A stretch of DNA of 64,000 bases from Pseudomonadota bacterium (GTDB taxonomy: Bacteria; Pseudomonadota; Gammaproteobacteria; Xanthomonadales; Xanthomonadaceae), in NCBI GenBank assembly GCA_018242365.1, contig JAFECB010000017.1:1-64000 (forward strand), written 5' to 3'. Under the pieces are notes generated by a model that worked only from the letters and a program-made list of their open reading frames with translations, was not told the origin of the DNA and searched no databases. Numbering within the stretch: position 1 is the first letter of the stretch; each line of letters starts with the position of its first letter. The position numbers were made by a program, and so were the translations under genes. This document shows, in pieces, positions 17,001 through 27,401 of this stretch.

Positions 17001-17063
17001 AACCCTGCGCGCTACCTGGTGGCACGGTCGCTCAGTGACGTGCTGTCGGCAGCTGAAAGCTGA
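14052..17063 (+). CDS. Type III restriction endonuclease Res subunit
   Basis: This is 1003 residues. ATG 14052 is chosen because it follows the mod stop by 10 bp and begins MKLHFEPNLDYQLQAIE, typical of Res N-termini. The upstream open frame to 13842 overlaps mod and is spurious. Superfamily 2 motifs are Walker A METGTGKTYVY (about 94-104) and a DEPQ-type motif II near 218. A PD-(D/E)xK nuclease occurs at about 930-955 (NPDWAVL, then FVVETKSS). Res uses ATP hydrolysis for movement along DNA and cuts near unmethylated sites in complex with Mod. It is the last gene of the operon. Confidence 0.92.
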   Translation: MKLHFEPNLDYQLQAIESVCDLFRGQEICRTEFTVTMKLPDQQLTLGVADTDKGLGNRLTLVDDQLLDNLRGVQLRNGLAPSCTLASGDFTVEMETGTGKTYVYLRTIFELNKRYGFTKFVIVVPSVAIKEGVYKSLQITEEHFKSMYAGVPVDFFLYDSSKLGQVRNFATSATIQIMVVTVGAINKKEVNNLYKDSEKTGGEKPIDLIRATRPIVIVDEPQSVDGGLSGAGKAALDAMNPLCTLRYSATHANKHHMVYRLDAVDAYERKLVKQIEVAAATIEDAYNKPYVRLLEVSNKKGISAKVELHVQTATGAKPQVLTVNDGDDLAQLAKRAVYADFRVGVISTAKGEEFMELRYPGGEVHLALGQAHGEVDALAVQREMIRRTIKEHLEKEKLLRPKGIKVLSLFFIESVARYRQYDKDGNPVKGDYARIFEEEYRRAAKLPAFQSLFGEVDLAQEAAAVHDGYFSIDKKGRWADPELDKAGGLKNETSRADAERGYNLIMKEKEKLLSFGTPLKFIFSHSALKEGWDNPNVFQICALREMGSERERRQTLGRGLRLCVNQDGQRVYGHDVNRLTVIATESYQEFADNLQREIEADTGIRFGIVEQHQFATLAITAPDGTVAPLGVDQSKALWDHLRAAGHIDAKGKVQDSLKTALKDGKLALPEAFEPYRGQVAELLRKVTGRVEVKNRDDRETVPLRKGADGKAVTLSEDFKALWDRIKHKTTYRVQFDNDKLIRDCTAALTRDLHIARARLQWRKAEIGIGKAGVEATEVAGASTVVLDEADIELPDLLTDLQDRTQLTRRTLVKILTECERLDDFKRNPQQFIEQAAEIINRCKRMALVDGIRYQRLGDDAVWAQELFETEELTGYLTNMLRDTKRSIYEHVVYDSATERDFADALEKDDDVVLYAKLPGWFKVPTPLGSYNPDWAVLVNKDGTKRLYFVVETKSSLFTDDLRSKESAKIECGKAHFKALAVGDNPARYLVARSLSDVLSAAES

Positions 17064-17295
17064 ACCAAACAGCGCACTCCATGTCGAGGCCGGCCGATGC
17101 CCTGCAGACTGAAGGGATCATCGTCCGGCCTCGCGTTGCTCATGGCCCCCGGAACTCTGCCCTGATACCAACAATCAAAACCCAACCGCCCAAGGTTAAG
17201 GATTTTCGTGCCTTATGAAGCCGGCCTCCGTCTGTTGTTGACAGTTCCTGCGGAAATATTGCGAATTGCGCCGATCAGAGACTTGGAGAGCTAGA

Positions 17296-18600
17296 TCAGG
17301 ATTCTCCCGCTTCACTATCAAGCGCACGGAGATGAGCAAGTTTCTCAGCAATTTTCGACTCTAGACCACGGCGAACCGGTCTATACCAACCCGGCTCCCG
17401 CATGCCATCTGGAAGATATGTTTCACCTGCAGCGTAGGCTTCTGGCTCATCATGAGCGTAGCGATATTCTTTGCCGTGCCCAAGTTGCTTCATTAGGCTT
17501 GTCGGAGCATTGCGCAAGTGGAATGGCACATCCCGCGACTTATCGTTAGCAATAAAAGCTCTCGCCTCTTTGTAAGCCATGTAGCCAGCGTTGCTCTTTG
17601 GAGCAATCGCCAGATAAATAACAGCTTGCGCCAATGCCAACTCACCCTCAGGCGAGCCTAGACGCTCAAATGTTGAAGCAGCATCATTCGCAATCTGCAG
17701 TGCCCGGGGATCAGCCAAACCGATGTCTTCCCACGCCATGCGAATTATACGCCTGGAGAGATATTTGGCATCCGCACCGCCGTCGAGCATGCGATTCAGC
17801 CAGTATAGAGCTGCGTCAGGATGCGAACCGCGCACCGACTTATGCAACGCCGATATCTGATCGTAGAAGTTGTCACCATTCTTGTCGAAACGGCGAGAGT
17901 TTAAGGTGAGAGTGTTCTGAAGGAACTCAACATCAACGACTTGATTGCCGGCAGCGCGGGCAGCCGTAAGTACTTGCTCGAGAAGATTGAGCATTCGCCG
18001 AGCATCGCCATCCGCGTAACCGATCAGCACTGCGATCGCAGCATCGGCCAAATGCATATCAGAAAAGGCCACCTGGACCGCTCTTAAAGCAAGAAGCCTC
18101 AGATCCTCATCCGACAGCGATTTCAGCACATACACTTGCGCCCGCGACAACAGTGCTGCATTGACCTCAAATGACGGATTTTCAGTTGTCGCCCCGATGA
18201 AGGTAACCAATCCTGATTCAACGAACGGAAGTAGAGCATCCTGCTGGCTCTTACTGTAGCGGTGGATTTCATCAATGAATAAGATTGTCTTCTTGCCGAG
18301 TGCGAGATTCTGCTCGGCAAGTTCCATTGACGCCCTGATATCCTTCACACCCGAAAGAACTGCTGATTGAGCGATGAACTCGAAACCGAATGCACTCGCA
18401 GTCAGCCTTGCGATGGTCGTTTTCCCAACCCCAGGCGGCCCCCAAAGAATCATTGAGTGCGGTTTCCCTGACTCAAAGGCGAGCCGAAGTGGCTTTCCAG
18501 GGCCAATCAAGTGTGCCTGACCTACAACCTCGGCCAGGCTTTTCGGCCTCATTGCATCAGCTAGCGGCGCGGATGGGGCCATTTTTAAGAGATCACTCAT
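17296..18600 (-). CDS. rarA: Replication-associated recombination protein RarA (island-borne copy)
   Basis: This is a 434-residue AAA+ ATPase of the RarA/MgsA/WRNIP1 family, which acts at stalled replication forks. Walker A is GPPGVGKTT (54-62), Walker B LFIDEIHR is near 110, sensor 1 is GATTENPSF, and the C-terminal tetramerisation region is complete. It is distinctly less GC-rich than the core genes, and its protein sequence differs from the native RarA fragment encoded at 18855-19259 just upstream in the same orientation. I infer that it came with the island and restores the function lost when the island interrupted native rarA. Confidence 0.92.
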   Translation of the reverse strand: MSDLLKMAPSAPLADAMRPKSLAEVVGQAHLIGPGKPLRLAFESGKPHSMILWGPPGVGKTTIARLTASAFGFEFIAQSAVLSGVKDIRASMELAEQNLALGKKTILFIDEIHRYSKSQQDALLPFVESGLVTFIGATTENPSFEVNAALLSRAQVYVLKSLSDEDLRLLALRAVQVAFSDMHLADAAIAVLIGYADGDARRMLNLLEQVLTAARAAGNQVVDVEFLQNTLTLNSRRFDKNGDNFYDQISALHKSVRGSHPDAALYWLNRMLDGGADAKYLSRRIIRMAWEDIGLADPRALQIANDAASTFERLGSPEGELALAQAVIYLAIAPKSNAGYMAYKEARAFIANDKSRDVPFHLRNAPTSLMKQLGHGKEYRYAHDEPEAYAAGETYLPDGMREPGWYRPVRRGLESKIAEKLAHLRALDSEAGES

Positions 18601-18854
18601 TGCTGCTCGTCATTCTCGAGTTGGCGGACCGACTCTTGCGGCTTTCCGAATATCGTCCACGCCTGTGCTTTGATAAATGTCCGGCGCAGAGCCCTCGAAG
18701 GGCTGGATGCCTCGTCGATGATTAGCGACCTACGCATACAGCAAGGACGCCTTCAATGTCGGACCGCATCCCCCAAAGTCCCAGCCTGGCGGCGCATCAC
18801 AACCGGAAACTGTTACATCATCCATGTCATTGTTTCGTATTGAAAAAACGTCAG
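18601..18854. other. Junction region between island and native rarA fragment
   Basis: No gene is recognised. This lower-GC stretch separates the island's rarA from the truncated native gene. The native frame leaves homology at about 18,890, directly after the Walker B codons, and stops at 18855. Confidence 0.4.
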
Positions 18855-19259
18855 TTAACAGTTAGTAGCGACCCGGAAGTAGTGCACCTCATCGACGAAC
18901 AGCAAGGTGCGCTCGCCCGCTTCGAAGCGCGCCTGCGCACGCGCCAATACTTCGCGCACCTGTGGCAGGCCGGAGAGCACCGCAGAGATGGCGACGAATT
19001 CCGCCTCCGCGTGGTGGGCCAGCAACAAAGCCAACGTGGTCTTGCCGCAGCCGGGCGGCCCCCACAGCACCATCGAGTGCAGGCGACCGGCTTCGATCGC
19101 GCGGCGCAGCGCCGAATCCGGGGCCAGCAGGCGCGACTGCCCGACCATCTCGTCCAGCGTGCGTGGTCGCATGCGCTCGGCCAGTGGTTTCAATGCCATG
19201 GCATCGGCCTGCCCGATCGGCAGATCCAAGCTCCCTGATTGTTTGCGAGTGCCGGCCAT
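18855..19259 (-). pseudogene. rarA: Native rarA, N-terminal fragment cut by the island
   Basis: 134 codons are open. The first ~123 encode the start of a typical high-GC RarA: MRPRTLDEMVGQ, Walker A LWGPPGCGKTT, then LLFVDEVH (Walker B). Normal RarA continues with His-Arg-Phe/Tyr-Asn; here the frame switches to YFRVATNC and stops. The gene therefore ends inside the AAA+ core, and the product cannot be an active ATPase. The cut at about 18,890 marks the right end of the accessory island. lolA lies just upstream, as in other members of the family. Confidence 0.88.
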
Positions 19260-19320
19260 GCCGGCATTCTACGGCCCGCCGTCGCAGGGTTTGCGACGCG
19301 GTGCGCGCGCCCAGCCCTCG

Positions 19321-19941
19321 TTACTGCCCGCCGATCACGTCCACACCCGCTGGAGGCGTGAAACTGAAGGTGCCGGCAGCGAACGCCGGGTTGCGCTTCC
19401 AGCCACTGAACTCGATCTGGGTGCGCTGACCGAGTGCGTCCTCGTATTCCATCCGCAACAACTGATTGCGGATGAAGCCGATCCGCGCACTGCGGAAGCC
19501 GGCCTCGGCCGAACGCGGCTTGATCGCCAGCCAGTCCAGGCCATCGGCATCGCCGCCATCTTTCACGATGAAATCGCGATCCAATCGCGCAGGATCGAGC
19601 AGGATGGCGAGCGGACTGCTGGCCTCCTCCACGCCTTGCGGGCGGCGGCTGACCTGCTTCAAGTCGGGATCGAACACCCACACGGTCTTGCCATCGGCGA
19701 TGATCAACTGTGCATACGGCTGCCTGTATTCCCAGCGGAACAGGTTCGGCGCGGACATGGCGACCCGCCCGGAACTGGTGTCCTTCTTGCGCCCCTGTGG
19801 GTCGAACACATCCTGCTGGAATTGACCGTCCAGCCCGCGCAGGCCGGTAGCAAATGCCTTCAGATCCTCCCGCGCGCCGGCATGGGCGAACCCGCAGCCG
19901 AGCAACAAACCTGCAACCAGGGTGGACGCGAGAAGTTTCAT
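19321..19941 (-). CDS. lolA: Outer-membrane lipoprotein carrier LolA
   Basis: This is 206 residues from ATG 19939-19941; the upstream open frame lacks a signal. A Sec signal peptide (MKLLASTLVAGLLLGCGFAHA) precedes a periplasmic beta-barrel-like fold with LolA features: FQQDVFDPQGR, SAPNLFRWEY, and KTVWVFDPDLKQVSRR. LolA takes lipoproteins from LolCDE and hands them to LolB. It sits between ftsK and rarA, a conserved order in Xanthomonas relatives. The Cys in the signal region is not in a good lipobox, so I expect a soluble periplasmic protein. Confidence 0.93.
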   Translation of the reverse strand: MKLLASTLVAGLLLGCGFAHAGAREDLKAFATGLRGLDGQFQQDVFDPQGRKKDTSSGRVAMSAPNLFRWEYRQPYAQLIIADGKTVWVFDPDLKQVSRRPQGVEEASSPLAILLDPARLDRDFIVKDGGDADGLDWLAIKPRSAEAGFRSARIGFIRNQLLRMEYEDALGQRTQIEFSGWKRNPAFAAGTFSFTPPAGVDVIGGQ

Positions 19942-20098
19942 GGGACGTATTCCGATGTGACTGCAGTCAGTGTGCAGTTTGTTTGCTGAATCCAGCGGGA
20001 GCATGCCGCGATGTGCGCATGGCGGTTTGGACAGCGTTGAAAACCAGCGCCACCTCGGACAGATGGCGGCCTGTCCATTCAATGCCTTGCACAAGAAA

Positions 20099-20126
20099 TG
20101 GATCCCGGCTTGCGCTGGGATGACGG
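20099..20126. repeat. REP-like palindrome, copy 1
   Basis: A copy of the family ATCCCGGCnTTCGCCGGGAT with TGACGG following, here with CTTGCGCTGGG. It lies in the lolA upstream gap. Other copies occur at 37202, 38578 and 51798. Confidence 0.65.
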
Positions 20127-20183
20127 CCTAAAAAGCACAACCCGAGATCACGCAATCATCTTTCAGCATGCGCGGCAAAGCGA

Positions 20184-20648
20184 TCACTTGCTCACGGCAT
20201 CCTTCGGAGCAACAAGGGTTTCCTGCAGCTTGGGCAGGTCGATGAAATGGGTGAAATTCATCGCACCCTTGGTCACATCCGGCGAATCGAAAATCTGTCG
20301 TCCCGCCACCTGGCCGAGCATCTCGAAGGCATCGCTGAACGCTGTGCTGCCTTCGTAACGAAAGGCCTTGCTCGCTTCGTCCTTGCAATAGTCGGTCAGC
20401 AGCTTCTCCACCAGCGCAGCCAGCCGCGCATCGATCTGCGCATGCTGCTCCGGGCTCATCCGCGCGTACTGGCTGATCCTCGGGTTGTAGGCCAGCGCGG
20501 AAAATATCCATTCGACGAGCTGCTGTTTATCGGCATCGGTGGAGCGTTCGACCATGCACTTGCCCAGTGCCTCGCCATAGGTTCCCGCCTGTGCGGCAGG
20601 TGCCAACATCACGATGGGCAGCAACAATGAAAACGCGAGCTTGCGCAT
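20184..20648 (-). CDS. Secreted protein of unknown function
   Basis: This is 154 residues from ATG 20646-20648; a longer in-frame start at 20672 would spoil the signal peptide. The N-terminus MRKLAFSLLLPIVMLAPAAQA is a Sec signal with an AxA cleavage site. The mature part has two Cys (GKCMVERS and LTDYCKDE) that could form a disulfide, with mainly helical sequence between. It matches no family I can name, though the layout is seen in conserved proteobacterial periplasmic proteins. It is transcribed from its own unit between ftsK and lolA. Confidence 0.75.
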   Translation of the reverse strand: MRKLAFSLLLPIVMLAPAAQAGTYGEALGKCMVERSTDADKQQLVEWIFSALAYNPRISQYARMSPEQHAQIDARLAALVEKLLTDYCKDEASKAFRYEGSTAFSDAFEMLGQVAGRQIFDSPDVTKGAMNFTHFIDLPKLQETLVAPKDAVSK

Positions 20649-20711
20649 GGGCAATCCTGGGGTCTGATTCACGGCCCCGCATTATGCATGGCACGCGCTG
20701 GAATCCTGATG

Positions 20712-23081
20712 TCAACGCGGTGGCGGCGGCGCCAACACGGCACGATCGCCGTTGTGCTCGGGGGCGCTGACCACGCCTGCGGCCTCCATCGCCTCGACCA
20801 ATCGTGCGGCGCGGTTGTAGCCGATCTTCAGCCGGCGCTGCACGCCGGAGATAGACGCGCGACGGGATTCGGTGACGATCTGCACGGCCTGGTCGTACAG
20901 GGGATCGGCTTCCGGGTCGGTGCTCGTCGGTGCTTCCGGCAAGCCGCCTGCGCCGACGCTGCTGCCGTCGTACATCGTCTGTGATTCTTCCAGTACGCCC
21001 TCGATGTAATCCGGGCCGGTACTGCCCTGCTTGAGATGCTCGACCACGCGATGCACCTCCTCATCGGAGACGAATGCACCGTGCACACGCTCGGGCAAGG
21101 CGGTGCCGGGCGGCAGGTAGAGCATGTCGCCATTGCCGAGCAGGGTTTCGGCACCGCTCTGGTCAAGGATGGTGCGCGAATCGATCTTGCTCGACACCTG
21201 GAACGCGATCCGGGTGGGGATATTGGCCTTGATCAGACCGGTGATGACATCCACCGACGGCCGCTGGGTAGCGAGGATCAAGTGGATGCCGGAGGCACGC
21301 GCCTTCTGCGCGAGGCGGGCGATAAGCTCTTCCACCTTCTTGCCGACGATCATCATCATGTCGGCGAATTCGTCGATGAAGACGACGATGAAGGGCAAGG
21401 GTTCCAGCGTCGGCGGTGCCATGTCGGCGTTCGGATCGGCCTTGAACAGCGGGTCCAGCATGGGCTGGCCAGCGTCGATGGCGTCCTTCACCTTCTTGTT
21501 GAACCCGGCGAGGTTGCGCACGCCGACCGCGCTCATCAACTTGTAGCGGCGCTCCATCTCGGCCACGCACCAGCGCAGGCCGTTGGCGGCTTCCTTCATG
21601 TCGGTGACGACGGGTGCCAGCAGGTGCGGGATGCCCTGATAGACCGACAGCTCCAGCATCTTCGGGTCAATCATCAGCATCCTCAACTCCTTCGAGGACG
21701 CCTTGAACAACAGGCTCAGCACCATCGCATTGACCGCGACCGATTTGCCCGAGCCCGTCGTGCCCGCCACCAGCAGATGCGGCATGCGCGCCAGGTCCGC
21801 GACCACTGGCTGACCGCTGATGCCCTTGCCCAGCGCCAGTGTCAGCGGGCTGGAGGATTTGTCGTATTCCTTGGAGTCGAGCAATTCCGACAGGTAGATC
21901 ATTTCGCGGCGGGAATTCGGGATTTCGATCCCGATCACCGACTTGCCGGGAATCACGTCAACCACGCGCACCGATTTCACCGACAGGCCGCGGGCAATGT
22001 CCTTGTCCAGCGAAGAAATCTGGCTGACCTTCACGCCCGGTGCCGGCTGCACTTCGAAGCGGGTGATCACCGGGCCAGGCTGGGCTTCCTTCACCTCGAC
22101 GTCGATGCGGAAATCCTTGAGCTTGAATTCGATCTGCCGCGACAGTGTTTCCAGCGTCTCGGCGTCGTAGCCCTTGGGCTGCGGCTTGGGCGGATCGAGC
22201 AAGGACAACGACAGGCGATCCGAACCGGTGCTGCCGCCAGAGAACAATGGAATCTGTTGCTCGCGCTTGGCGCGGTCACTCTTTTCAACCACCGGTGTCG
22301 CCGGCGCCTCGATCTTCACCTTGTCACGCTTGGCACGCAGTTCGCTGTCGGTGCGACGCGCTTCCTCGCGCTCCTCGCGCAGTATGCGCGCTTCACTCCA
22401 CTCGCTCGCGGTCTTCGCGCCCTGCCGCGCACCGCGATTGAGCAGATTCGGCAGCGCCAGCACAAAGGCCCCCACCCGATCCATCACCGCCAGCCACGAC
22501 AAGCCGGTCGCCAAAGTGACCGAAATCAGGAACAAGGTGACCAGGAACAGGTTGGCCCCCACCGGCCCGAAGCCATGCAGCAGCGAGCGCCCGGTGAGTG
22601 TGCCGAGGATGCCGCCGGGGCCGGCAGAGTAGTCGTTGGCGGGCACATCGCGCAGGAACAGCAGGCCGCAACTGGCGACCAGGAACCCGACGATGCCGAC
22701 CAAGCGCAGCGCCGGCCCGAGATCGGCATGACCATCGCCGTCACTGTCCATGCCGAACAGCGCGATCCACGCGATCGCACCGAGCACGAACGGCAGCAGG
22801 AAGGCGACGTAGCCGGTCAGAAACAGCAGGAAACTGGCGATCCATGCGCCCGCAATCCCGCCGAGGTTGTGCACCGGCGACAACAGGCTGCCGCCGCGAT
22901 CCCAGCCGGGATCCAGAGTGTTATGGCTGAACAGGCTGACCAGCAGATACAGCAGCAACGGCATGACCGCGATCAATGCAAGATCGCGCCAAAGTCGAGA
23001 CGAAGGCGGACGCTCACCGCTGCTGCGCGGCGGTGCCGTCTTGCGACCGGATTTGCGAACGTCGGCTGCCGCTTTTGCCAC
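20712..23081 (-). CDS. ftsK: DNA translocase FtsK
   Basis: This is 789 residues with a GTG start at 23079-23081. FtsK couples chromosome dimer resolution to septation. The N-terminal ~190 residues carry about four transmembrane helices, followed by a short charged linker, the alpha/beta motor with Walker [14 protein letters not shown] near 440 and Walker [14 protein letters not shown]. The C-terminal gamma winged-helix domain ([27 protein letters not shown], about 735-765) reads KOPS sites and activates XerD. The length matches the short-linker FtsK/SpoIIIE class. It is divergent from trxB. Confidence 0.96.
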   Translation of the reverse strand: MAKAAADVRKSGRKTAPPRSSGERPPSSRLWRDLALIAVMPLLLYLLVSLFSHNTLDPGWDRGGSLLSPVHNLGGIAGAWIASFLLFLTGYVAFLLPFVLGAIAWIALFGMDSDGDGHADLGPALRLVGIVGFLVASCGLLFLRDVPANDYSAGPGGILGTLTGRSLLHGFGPVGANLFLVTLFLISVTLATGLSWLAVMDRVGAFVLALPNLLNRGARQGAKTASEWSEARILREEREEARRTDSELRAKRDKVKIEAPATPVVEKSDRAKREQQIPLFSGGSTGSDRLSLSLLDPPKPQPKGYDAETLETLSRQIEFKLKDFRIDVEVKEAQPGPVITRFEVQPAPGVKVSQISSLDKDIARGLSVKSVRVVDVIPGKSVIGIEIPNSRREMIYLSELLDSKEYDKSSSPLTLALGKGISGQPVVADLARMPHLLVAGTTGSGKSVAVNAMVLSLLFKASSKELRMLMIDPKMLELSVYQGIPHLLAPVVTDMKEAANGLRWCVAEMERRYKLMSAVGVRNLAGFNKKVKDAIDAGQPMLDPLFKADPNADMAPPTLEPLPFIVVFIDEFADMMMIVGKKVEELIARLAQKARASGIHLILATQRPSVDVITGLIKANIPTRIAFQVSSKIDSRTILDQSGAETLLGNGDMLYLPPGTALPERVHGAFVSDEEVHRVVEHLKQGSTGPDYIEGVLEESQTMYDGSSVGAGGLPEAPTSTDPEADPLYDQAVQIVTESRRASISGVQRRLKIGYNRAARLVEAMEAAGVVSAPEHNGDRAVLAPPPPR

Positions 23082-24361
<1,280 letters not shown>

Positions 24362-24375
24362 GCACATTCCCCGCA

Positions 24376-24458
24376 GGAGCGCACCGCAGGGGCGCGAAGC
24401 AATGCTTTGTCCTCGACATTTCCATCGCGCCCCTCGGCCTGCGGCCTCGGTTCGCTCC
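24376..24458. repeat. Long inverted repeat between trxB and aat
   Basis: GGAGCGCACCGCAGGGGCG and an imperfect reverse complement (ending TTCGCTCC) flank a ~35-base spacer. It belongs to the same family as the element at 46943-47001. It may end trxB transcription, but there is no T-tract. Confidence 0.6.
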
Positions 24459-24469
24459 TACGCCAAGCC

Positions 24470-25201
24470 ATGCAACCCTTGCCCGTTCTGCTCGATAAGG
24501 CACCAGATGCACCGTTTCCGCCCGTCGATCATGCCCTGCCCGACCCCGACGGCCTGCTTGCGGTGGGCGGCGACCTGTCGCCCACGCGTTTTCTGACCGC
24601 CTACCGCAGCGGCATCTTCCCTTGGTATTCCGAGGGCGAACCGATCCTGTGGTGGAGTCCGTCGCAGCGTGCGGTGTTTCGCAGCGATGGCGTGCACCTG
24701 TCGCAGCGGTTGCGGCGACGCCTGCGACACAGCGGCTGGACGGTGCGCGCCGATAGTGCATTCGGGCAGGTCGTCACGGGCTGCGCGGCACCACGCACCG
24801 GGCAATCCGGCACCTGGATCACCGCCGAGATGCAAGCCGCTTATGCCCGGATGCACCACCTCGGCCATGCCCACAGTATCGAGGTGTTTGATGGCGACGG
24901 CCGCCTCGTGGGTGGCCTGTTCGGCTTGGCGGTGGGACGCATGTTCTGCGGCGACAGCATGTACTCGGCGTGCTCGGGCGCGTCCTCGCTGGCCCTGGCC
25001 GTGCTGGCACAGCGCCTGCTCGACTGGGGCTGGCCCCATATCGACGCGCAGGTCCCCAATGCGCATACCCGGCGTCTGGGCGTCGAGGTCTGGTCACGAG
25101 AACGCTATCTGGCTGCACTTGCCGATGCCCGCGACCAGCCATGCCTGATCGGTTCGTGGAGCAACGCCTTCGGCGAATTCCCGGCGGAAGAACTGGCCTG
25201 A
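24470..25201 (+). CDS. aat: Leucyl/phenylalanyl-tRNA-protein transferase
   Basis: This is 243 residues from ATG 24470; the frame open to 24407 is inside the repeat. Aat adds Leu or Phe to proteins with N-terminal Arg or Lys, creating N-end-rule degrons for ClpAP. The signature N-terminal block DPDGLLAVGGDLSPTR is present, followed by YRSGIFPWY, GTWITAEMQAAYARMHHLGHAHSIE and the Gly-rich LVGGLFGLAVGRMFCGDSMYS. infA follows downstream, the usual neighbourhood. Confidence 0.95.
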   Translation: MQPLPVLLDKAPDAPFPPVDHALPDPDGLLAVGGDLSPTRFLTAYRSGIFPWYSEGEPILWWSPSQRAVFRSDGVHLSQRLRRRLRHSGWTVRADSAFGQVVTGCAAPRTGQSGTWITAEMQAAYARMHHLGHAHSIEVFDGDGRLVGGLFGLAVGRMFCGDSMYSACSGASSLALAVLAQRLLDWGWPHIDAQVPNAHTRRLGVEVWSRERYLAALADARDQPCLIGSWSNAFGEFPAEELA

Positions 25202-25432
25202 AGCCAGCCGTCAGACGTGGTCGGATGTCCTTGCGTGCGAAATCAAGGGGGAGGCGTCGGTCGCAGGCCGGCGCCGGAGAACATACGCACGCAAGGGCAT
25301 CCGGCCACGTCTCCGCACAGGCGGGAGCTATTGCCGGCGTCAGAAGAACCCGGCTTTGCGTACAGCCCATCAACGTGCCAAAATAGCGGACTTTGGGACC
25401 GCATTCGCGGCGCCCGGTTGCGCATACCGCCC

Positions 25433-25651
25433 ATGGCGAAAGACGACGTCATCGAATTCGAAGGCACCATTTCCGAAACCCTCCCGAACACCATGTTCCG
25501 GGTGACGCTCGAAAACGGCCACGAGATCATCGCCCATATTTCCGGGCGCATGCGCAAGAACTACATCCGCATCCTGACCGGCGACAAGGTCAAGGTCGAG
25601 ATGACGCCCTACGACCTGACCAAGGGCCGGATCACCTACCGGCACCGCTGA
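25433..25651 (+). CDS. infA: Translation initiation factor IF-1
   Basis: This is 72 residues from ATG 25433; the longer frame from 25217 is non-coding leader. IF-1 is an OB-fold protein that occupies the ribosomal A site during initiation. [11 protein letters not shown] begins it, [14 protein letters not shown] and [13 protein letters not shown] follow, exactly as in the family. A terminator hairpin follows at 25678. Confidence 0.97.
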   Translation: MAKDDVIEFEGTISETLPNTMFRVTLENGHEIIAHISGRMRKNYIRILTGDKVKVEMTPYDLTKGRITYRHR

Positions 25652-25677
25652 ACCGGCGCGCATGACGGCACCCCGAT

Positions 25678-25707
25678 AACGCCCGGCAACGGGCGTTTCG
25701 CGTTTTC
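25678..25707 (+). terminator. Intrinsic terminator of infA
   Basis: AACGCCCG-GCAA-CGGGCGTT stem-loop (25678-25697) followed by TCGCGTTTT. Confidence 0.75.
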
Positions 25708-25783
25708 GCAAGGCATTGACGCAGGTCAGCGCCAGCATGGCCTCCTGAGCCGAGACTATCGGCACTACACGGAGGCGACAGCC

Positions 25784-26728
25784 ATGCCCACGCGCTTTCC
25801 CGGCGTTTCATCCACCATCCTCGATGCCATTGGCGATACACCCCTGCTCGATATCGACGGCGTGTTCGCCAAATGCGAATTCCTCAACCCCTCCGGCTCG
25901 ATCAAGGCGCGCATCGCCAAATACATCGTCGAGCGTGCCGAGCAGGAAGGCTTGCTCAAGCCCGGCGACACCATTGTCGAAGCCACCAGCGGCAACACCG
26001 GCAATGCGTTCTCGATGGTGGCGGCGGTCAAGGGCTACCGGATGCTGGTGGTGATGCCGGAAGGCCTGTCCAGTGAGCGCGTCGCTATCTCCCGTGCGTT
26101 CGGCGCCGAAGTGCTGTTCTGCGGCAACTTCCACGTCAATGCCGCGTTGGAACGCGCCCGCGAGCTGGGCCAGCAGCCCGGCTTCTTCTTCCCCGGCCAG
26201 TTCGAGAACGAATGGAATGTGGAAGAAAACCGCAGTTGGCTTGGACAGGAAATCCTCGCCCAACTCGGCCAGCGCGTGCCCGATGCCTTCGTCCACGGCG
26301 TTGGCACCGGCGGCACCCTGATCGGTGTCGGCGAAGCGCTGCGCGCGGTCAACCCGAACGTGCGCCTGTTCGCGATGGAACCCTCGGAGTCGCGCACCAT
26401 CCTGTGCGGCGAAGTGGCCCTGCATCAGATCGAAGGCATTTCCGACGGTTTCATCCCCGGCATCTTCGCCCGTCACCGCGCCCTGATCGGTGACAACACC
26501 ATCAGCGTCTCAAGCGAGGAAGCGATCACGCAGATGCGCAAGCTGGCCAGTACCCGCGGCCTGCTGTGCGGGCCCAGCTCCGGCGCCCACCTGCTGGCCG
26601 CGCAGCGGATCCGCGCCCAGCATCCGGAACTGAAGACCGTGGTGACGATCTTCGACGACGAGGGCGAGAAATACCTGCACGATTTCTACATGCCCATCGC
26701 CGGGCAGCCGGCGCTGCCGTTCCACTGA
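25784..26728 (+). CDS. Cysteine synthase family PLP enzyme
   Basis: This is 314 residues with GGAGG about 10 bp before the ATG. It is a fold-type II PLP enzyme of the cysteine synthase/cystathionine beta-synthase family. The PLP lysine is Lys41 in PSGSIKARIA. The phosphate/substrate loop is TSGNTGN, and the glycine-rich GVGTGGTLIG and the C-terminal GPSSGAH are present. The sequence is some way from canonical CysK and CysM, so the exact substrate is uncertain. The GST-like gene starts 10 bp downstream, suggesting a shared sulfur or glutathione-related transcript. Confidence 0.85.
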   Translation: MPTRFPGVSSTILDAIGDTPLLDIDGVFAKCEFLNPSGSIKARIAKYIVERAEQEGLLKPGDTIVEATSGNTGNAFSMVAAVKGYRMLVVMPEGLSSERVAISRAFGAEVLFCGNFHVNAALERARELGQQPGFFFPGQFENEWNVEENRSWLGQEILAQLGQRVPDAFVHGVGTGGTLIGVGEALRAVNPNVRLFAMEPSESRTILCGEVALHQIEGISDGFIPGIFARHRALIGDNTISVSSEEAITQMRKLASTRGLLCGPSSGAHLLAAQRIRAQHPELKTVVTIFDDEGEKYLHDFYMPIAGQPALPFH

Positions 26729-26738
26729 GGTGCAACCG

Positions 26739-27389
26739 ATGCTGCTCCTCGATGCCATGAGCCCAGCGCCACGCTGCCTGCGCATGTTCCTGCTGGAAAA
26801 AGGGTTGGCCCTGCCCGCGCAGCAGATCGACGTGTTCAGCGGCGAAAACCGGCAACCGTCCTGCCTCGCCCACAACCCGGCCGGACAGACGCCGGCGCTG
26901 CTGCTCGACGACGGCACCTGCCTCGCCGAGTCGGTGGCGATCATGGAGTACCTCGAAGAACTGCATCCAGCACCGGCGCTGATCGGCAGCACGCCGCAGG
27001 AACGCGCGGTCACGCGCCAGTGGCAACGACGCGTCGAACTCAACATCACCGAAAACATCCACAACGCCTACCACTACGCCGAAGGCCTGCAACGCTTCGA
27101 AGGCCGAATTCCGGTGGCGCCTGAAGCCGCCGATGGCCTCAAGCGCGTGGCGCAGGATCGCATCCACTGGCTGGATGGGATCCTGGGAGCACGCGACTAT
27201 CTGGCCGGTGCACGCTTCACCATTGCCGATATCTGGCTGTTCGTGTGGCTGGACTTCGCCGACTCCGTCGGCCAGCCGTTCAACCGCGCCCTGCCCCACC
27301 TCGGCCCTTGGTTCGAACGCATCGCCATCCGTCCTTCTGCTGGCGCCAGCCTGCACCCCGGCTGCAAGCCCGGTGGTGTGCGCGGATAA
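26739..27389 (+). CDS. Glutathione S-transferase family protein
   Basis: This is 216 residues from ATG 26739; a GTG at 26730 is an alternative. The N-terminal thioredoxin-like domain has SPAPRCLRMFLLEKGL and the cis-Pro region GQTPALLLDDG, then the GSH-binding LAESVAIMEYLEE. The helical C-terminal domain contains FTIADIWLFVWLDFAD, the N-capping motif of GSTs. A conventional catalytic Ser/Cys at the N-terminus is not obvious beyond SPAPRC. It probably conjugates or isomerises with glutathione; the substrate is unknown. It is likely co-transcribed with the upstream cysteine synthase. Confidence 0.88.
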   Translation: MLLLDAMSPAPRCLRMFLLEKGLALPAQQIDVFSGENRQPSCLAHNPAGQTPALLLDDGTCLAESVAIMEYLEELHPAPALIGSTPQERAVTRQWQRRVELNITENIHNAYHYAEGLQRFEGRIPVAPEAADGLKRVAQDRIHWLDGILGARDYLAGARFTIADIWLFVWLDFADSVGQPFNRALPHLGPWFERIAIRPSAGASLHPGCKPGGVRG

Positions 27390-27401
27390 CGCCCTGCGCG
27401 C

